Positions 62,001 through 64,000 of a stretch of 64,000 nt of DNA are shown piece by piece. Below the pieces are notes generated by a model. The model was not told where the DNA came from. It was given only the letters and a program-made list of their open reading frames with translations, and made no database searches. The position numbers and the translations under genes are program-made. Each line of letters opens with the position of its first letter. Position 1 is the stretch's first letter. This DNA is from Pseudomonas sp. PDM18 (GTDB lineage: Bacteria > Pseudomonadota > Gammaproteobacteria > Pseudomonadales > Pseudomonadaceae): assembly GCF_014852585.1 (NCBI RefSeq), contig NZ_JACVBX010000016.1, positions 78,320-142,319 of the forward strand, given 5' to 3'.

Positions 62001-64000
62001 CAACCGCGGCGGCCAGTTGTTCGCCAAGGGCGACCTGAGCGTCGATGGCCAGGGCCTGGACAACAGCGCCGGGCAGATCAGCGGCAGCAGCGTCACCCTC
62101 AATAGCAGTGGTGCCCTGGACAACCACGGTGGCCTGATCGAATCGGCCGGCCATCTTGCCCTGGACAGCGCCACCCTGGACAACAGCCAGGGCGGCCGCC
62201 TGCGCGCGCTGGGCGGTGACAACAGCCATATCCGCAGCACGGACCAGTTGAACAACCAGGGCGGCAGCATTGGCGTGGCCAGTGAAGCCTTCGAACTCAG
62301 CAGCGGCACCTCCCTGCTCAACGCCCAGGGCGATATCCAGCACGCCGGCACCGGCCTGTTCCAACTCGATGCGGCCAACCTGTCCGGTGGCGGCTCGATC
62401 AGCGGCCTGGGCAGCGGGTTGTGGCAGTTGGGCAGCCTGTCCGGCATCGGCCAGATGCGCCTCAACGGCGTTCTCGACCTGCGCCTGCAACAGGGCCTGG
62501 ACATCGGCGCTGGCGAGCGAATCGCCAGCGCCAGCGACTTGATCCTCAGCGCCGCCTACCTCAACAACCAGGGCGAGTTGCTCAGCGACGGAAACCTCAC
62601 CTTCACCAGCGCCGGCGACCTATACAACAGCGGGGTGCTGTCCGCGCAGCAGCAGCTCGGCATCACCGCGAACAACCTGACCCAGCGCGGCGGCCGCATC
62701 GCCAGCGGGCTGGACACCCAGCTCAATCTCGCCGGCACCCTGGACAACCAGGGCTGGCTGATCGCCAACCAGGCCCTGCGCGCCAACGCTGCGCAAGTGA
62801 TCAACGACGGCACCCTTGGCGCCCTGGGCGCGCTGACCCTCACCAGCGGCAGCATCGCCAACGGCGCGGACAGCCTGCTGTTCAGCGGCGACGACATGAC
62901 CCTGCGCGCGGCCAGCCTGAGCAACCGCTACGGCGACCTCTACAGCCAGGGCAGCCTCGACTTCGCAGGCCAGGACGGCGGCCGCGCGCAGAGCTTCTCC
63001 AACCGCTCCGGGACCATCGAAGCGCAGGGCGATATCCAGCTGAACGTCGCCAGCCTGGAAAACGTCCGCGACGTATTCGCCTTCGAGCAGAGCACCAGCT
63101 TCGGCGAGTTCGATGTGCGCTGCGGCCAGCACTGCGGCGGCGGGGACTCCTTCAAGCGCGGCAAGATCAACGTCGAAGAAACCATCGAAGAACGCATCAC
63201 CCAGAACAGCCCCGCCGCCTGGCTCACCGCCGGCCGCAACCTGACCATCGACGCCGGCTCGGTGGAGAACCGCAACAGCACCATCGCCGCCAACGGCGAC
63301 CTGACCATCAATGCCGATTCCCTGCTTAACCAGGGCAGTGCCTCGCGCACCGGCAGCAAGGTCCTGGTCATCAACACCGTCTCCGGCGACTACGGCAAGA
63401 TCCCCACCGGCCAGTGGGACGCCATGGAACGCCTGGCCCGCCAGTTCAACACCCAGATGGCCCAGGGCATCTTCGACCAGGACCTCTACGACCAGCTCTG
63501 GACCGTCTATGGCGGCGATCGCTGGGTCGTCGGCACGCCCGTCATCACCTGGACCGACAACGCCGACCAGACCGCCCCGGCCACCCTCCAGGCCGGCAAC
63601 CGCGTCAATCTCAACGTCGCCCAGAACCTGCAGAACGGCACCATCGCCGACTACACCCTGGCCCAGCTCACCGGGCAACTGGCCGGCAGCCAACTGGGGC
63701 AGCAGACCGGTGCCATCAATCTCACCATCAACAAGGCCAGCAGCGACGCCCAGGCCCGTGGTCCGCAAACCGTCGAGACGGTCACCCACACCGCCGCCGA
63801 CGGCAGCCAGCAGATCAGCTTCGTTCCCGTCGACTACACTGGCGTGCCCTTCGCCGCCGTCGACCCAACCGCCGCCGACACCTTCCGCCTGCCGCAGGGC
63901 CAGTACGGCCTGTTCATCCGCGCCACCGATCCCGGCGCGAACTACCTCATCGAAACCAACCCGGCCCTCACCGACCTGGGCAAGTTCCTCAACTCCGGCT
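59017..64000 (+). CDS. TpsA exoprotein / CdiA-like filamentous hemagglutinin (3' end outside window)
   Basis: At least 1,661 codons, no stop before the window edge. The N-terminus carries a signal sequence and the TPS secretion domain with NPNL and NPHGI motifs (residues ~105 and ~145), plus TCNGCGF. From about residue 250 the shaft consists of ~20-residue repeats of the form LDNxxGxL/VDNxxG, several dozen in number. A CGQHC segment occurs at residues 1369-1373. From ~1460 a non-repetitive region (FNTQMAQGIFDQDLYDQLW, LTDLGKFLNSG) matches the central part of CdiA proteins. The variable toxin end and any immunity gene lie beyond 64000. ATG 59017 has GGGAG upstream. Confidence 0.93.
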   Translation, partial: MDVRHPLYQAIASVLAGILILNPIVAAAAELAVDAAAGGNTHLGAAGNGVPVVNIATPNGAGLSHNKFSDYNVGQNGLILNNATGKTQSTQLGGIIVGNPNLKGGAANKILNEVTGANPSQLRGYTEVAGQAAHVIVANPHGITCNGCGFINTPRATLTTGKPLMDGERLSGYDVDGGEITVEGAGLNASNLDQFELITRSAKLNADLYAKQLTVVAGRNQVDAETLVATAKADDGSAKPQLAIDSSALGGMYAGAIRLVGTEQGVGVKLAGNMAASAGDIQIDANGQLSLAKVTAAGSLQAKAQDIALSGPAYASGTANLEANDQLSVGKSLAAGGQVQLKAAQLTNDGQIVSGIDGEQRIAGQNLDITAESVSNRGRLDATGAANLSAGTVDNAGQVYADRVALSARNAVDNRGSVQGREVTLQAAQFNNLGASAQLIGEQSLLLNAPGVANLGGLIRFADNQTAALNFATLDNRNGRLEVNGGSLTLTGGTLNNQQGRIVGGTTRIDAQRIDNGAGVIGSSQGDLTLISQGELNNAGGKLQAARDLTVKASAVDNRAGTLVGNRLNITGSSLDNRDQGVISAEQGDLTLKLDNVFDNGNGLAQATGVLLLEAGSVNNAAGKLIADSFTLITPGAVNNSGGTLAAKQLSLTAQTLDNQGGRLQAQNALQLNADELKNSQGLLLANTLDVKLGRLSGNANGTLSADGLLKLMVRNALDNSLGRLQSQQGNLDISAGSLDNRQGALAGAQLLLTVAGALDNRAGRIVGDGIRASASTIDTSDQGLVVAGADGVSLTATQRLSSNQGRIQSDGAIELQAPQLENRGGVVLGKRIEVRGSDLDNSQGGALVSNGAEVLLNLDGVLNNATGLIDAGNQALTFTRAVASLNNQGGTLRGERINLLAGSVDNSASGRLLAGASGLSLSANTVNNQRGLIYAQGGSLTAELTDSLQNQAGTVQGDKVKITAASLDNSQNNGDAGIIAGLLGKLELLVDSLTNRGGQLFAKGDLSVDGQGLDNSAGQISGSSVTLNSSGALDNHGGLIESAGHLALDSATLDNSQGGRLRALGGDNSHIRSTDQLNNQGGSIGVASEAFELSSGTSLLNAQGDIQHAGTGLFQLDAANLSGGGSISGLGSGLWQLGSLSGIGQMRLNGVLDLRLQQGLDIGAGERIASASDLILSAAYLNNQGELLSDGNLTFTSAGDLYNSGVLSAQQQLGITANNLTQRGGRIASGLDTQLNLAGTLDNQGWLIANQALRANAAQVINDGTLGALGALTLTSGSIANGADSLLFSGDDMTLRAASLSNRYGDLYSQGSLDFAGQDGGRAQSFSNRSGTIEAQGDIQLNVASLENVRDVFAFEQSTSFGEFDVRCGQHCGGGDSFKRGKINVEETIEERITQNSPAAWLTAGRNLTIDAGSVENRNSTIAANGDLTINADSLLNQGSASRTGSKVLVINTVSGDYGKIPTGQWDAMERLARQFNTQMAQGIFDQDLYDQLWTVYGGDRWVVGTPVITWTDNADQTAPATLQAGNRVNLNVAQNLQNGTIADYTLAQLTGQLAGSQLGQQTGAINLTINKASSDAQARGPQTVETVTHTAADGSQQISFVPVDYTGVPFAAVDPTAADTFRLPQGQYGLFIRATDPGANYLIETNPALTDLGKFLNSG

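Overview
The window is a GC-rich chromosomal segment of a Pseudomonas from the P. aeruginosa / P. citronellolis / P. nitroreducens side of the genus. This rests on the mnmG-rsmG-parA-parB-atpIBEFHAGDC-glmU block, on protein-level recognition of KinB, AlgB, AmpDh2 and CitA, and on the CdhR/CaiX/CdhCAB carnitine cluster. No rRNA, tRNA, CRISPR array or insertion sequence was seen. All identifications are from reading the sequence and from memory of families.

Layout. 0-1.2 kb: 3' part of an AT-richer sulfotransferase-methyltransferase fusion gene. 1.2-1.8 kb: DnaA-box and AT-rich region resembling a replication origin, then a terminator and the mnmG promoter. 1.8-14.8 kb: tRNA and rRNA modification, chromosome partitioning, the complete F1Fo ATP synthase operon and glmU. 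14.9-22.6 kb: MarC-like protein, lipoprotein amidase AmpDh2, the KinB/AlgB alginate regulators, and an envelope-protein cluster that begins at a sigma-54 promoter. 22.6-32.2 kb: DUF3313 lipoprotein, GltP-type symporter, SpmA-SpmB-like fusion, trypsin-like lipoprotein, CitA, GNAT, M16 protease and an SDR protein. 32.3-44 kb: AraC regulator, Na/Pi cotransporter beside a Pho box, sugar-dehydrogenase-like lipoprotein, LEA-type lipoprotein, TerC, CitMHS, AEC transporter and a very large secreted protein. 44.3-49.3 kb: NitT/TauT-like ABC transporter, GMC oxidoreductase and a DUF1348 protein. 49.6-56.5 kb: carnitine regulator and operon ending in a gamma-butyrobetaine dioxygenase, interspersed with palindromic repeats. 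56.8-64 kb: two-partner secretion system whose large TpsA/CdiA-like gene runs off the window.

How the genes work together. The first 15 kb is housekeeping: genome segregation (ParAB), energy (ATP synthase) and UDP-GlcNAc supply (GlmU). The middle carries envelope maintenance and stress control together with organic-acid, citrate and phosphate transport. The carnitine block can take gamma-butyrobetaine to L-carnitine, 3-dehydrocarnitine and glycine betaine. The end encodes a contact-dependent-type exoprotein and its outer-membrane transporter.

The most notable signals not explained by genes are: (i) 25 exact copies of the DnaA box TTATCCACA over about 54 kb, inside genes in all three codon registers as well as between genes; (ii) three copies of a 71-77 bp repeat that folds as a cloverleaf; (iii) a sigma-54 promoter beside algB; (iv) a Pho box beside the phosphate transporter; (v) a perfect 29-bp AT palindrome upstream of citA; and (vi) mutually exclusive hairpins in the leader of the two-partner secretion genes.
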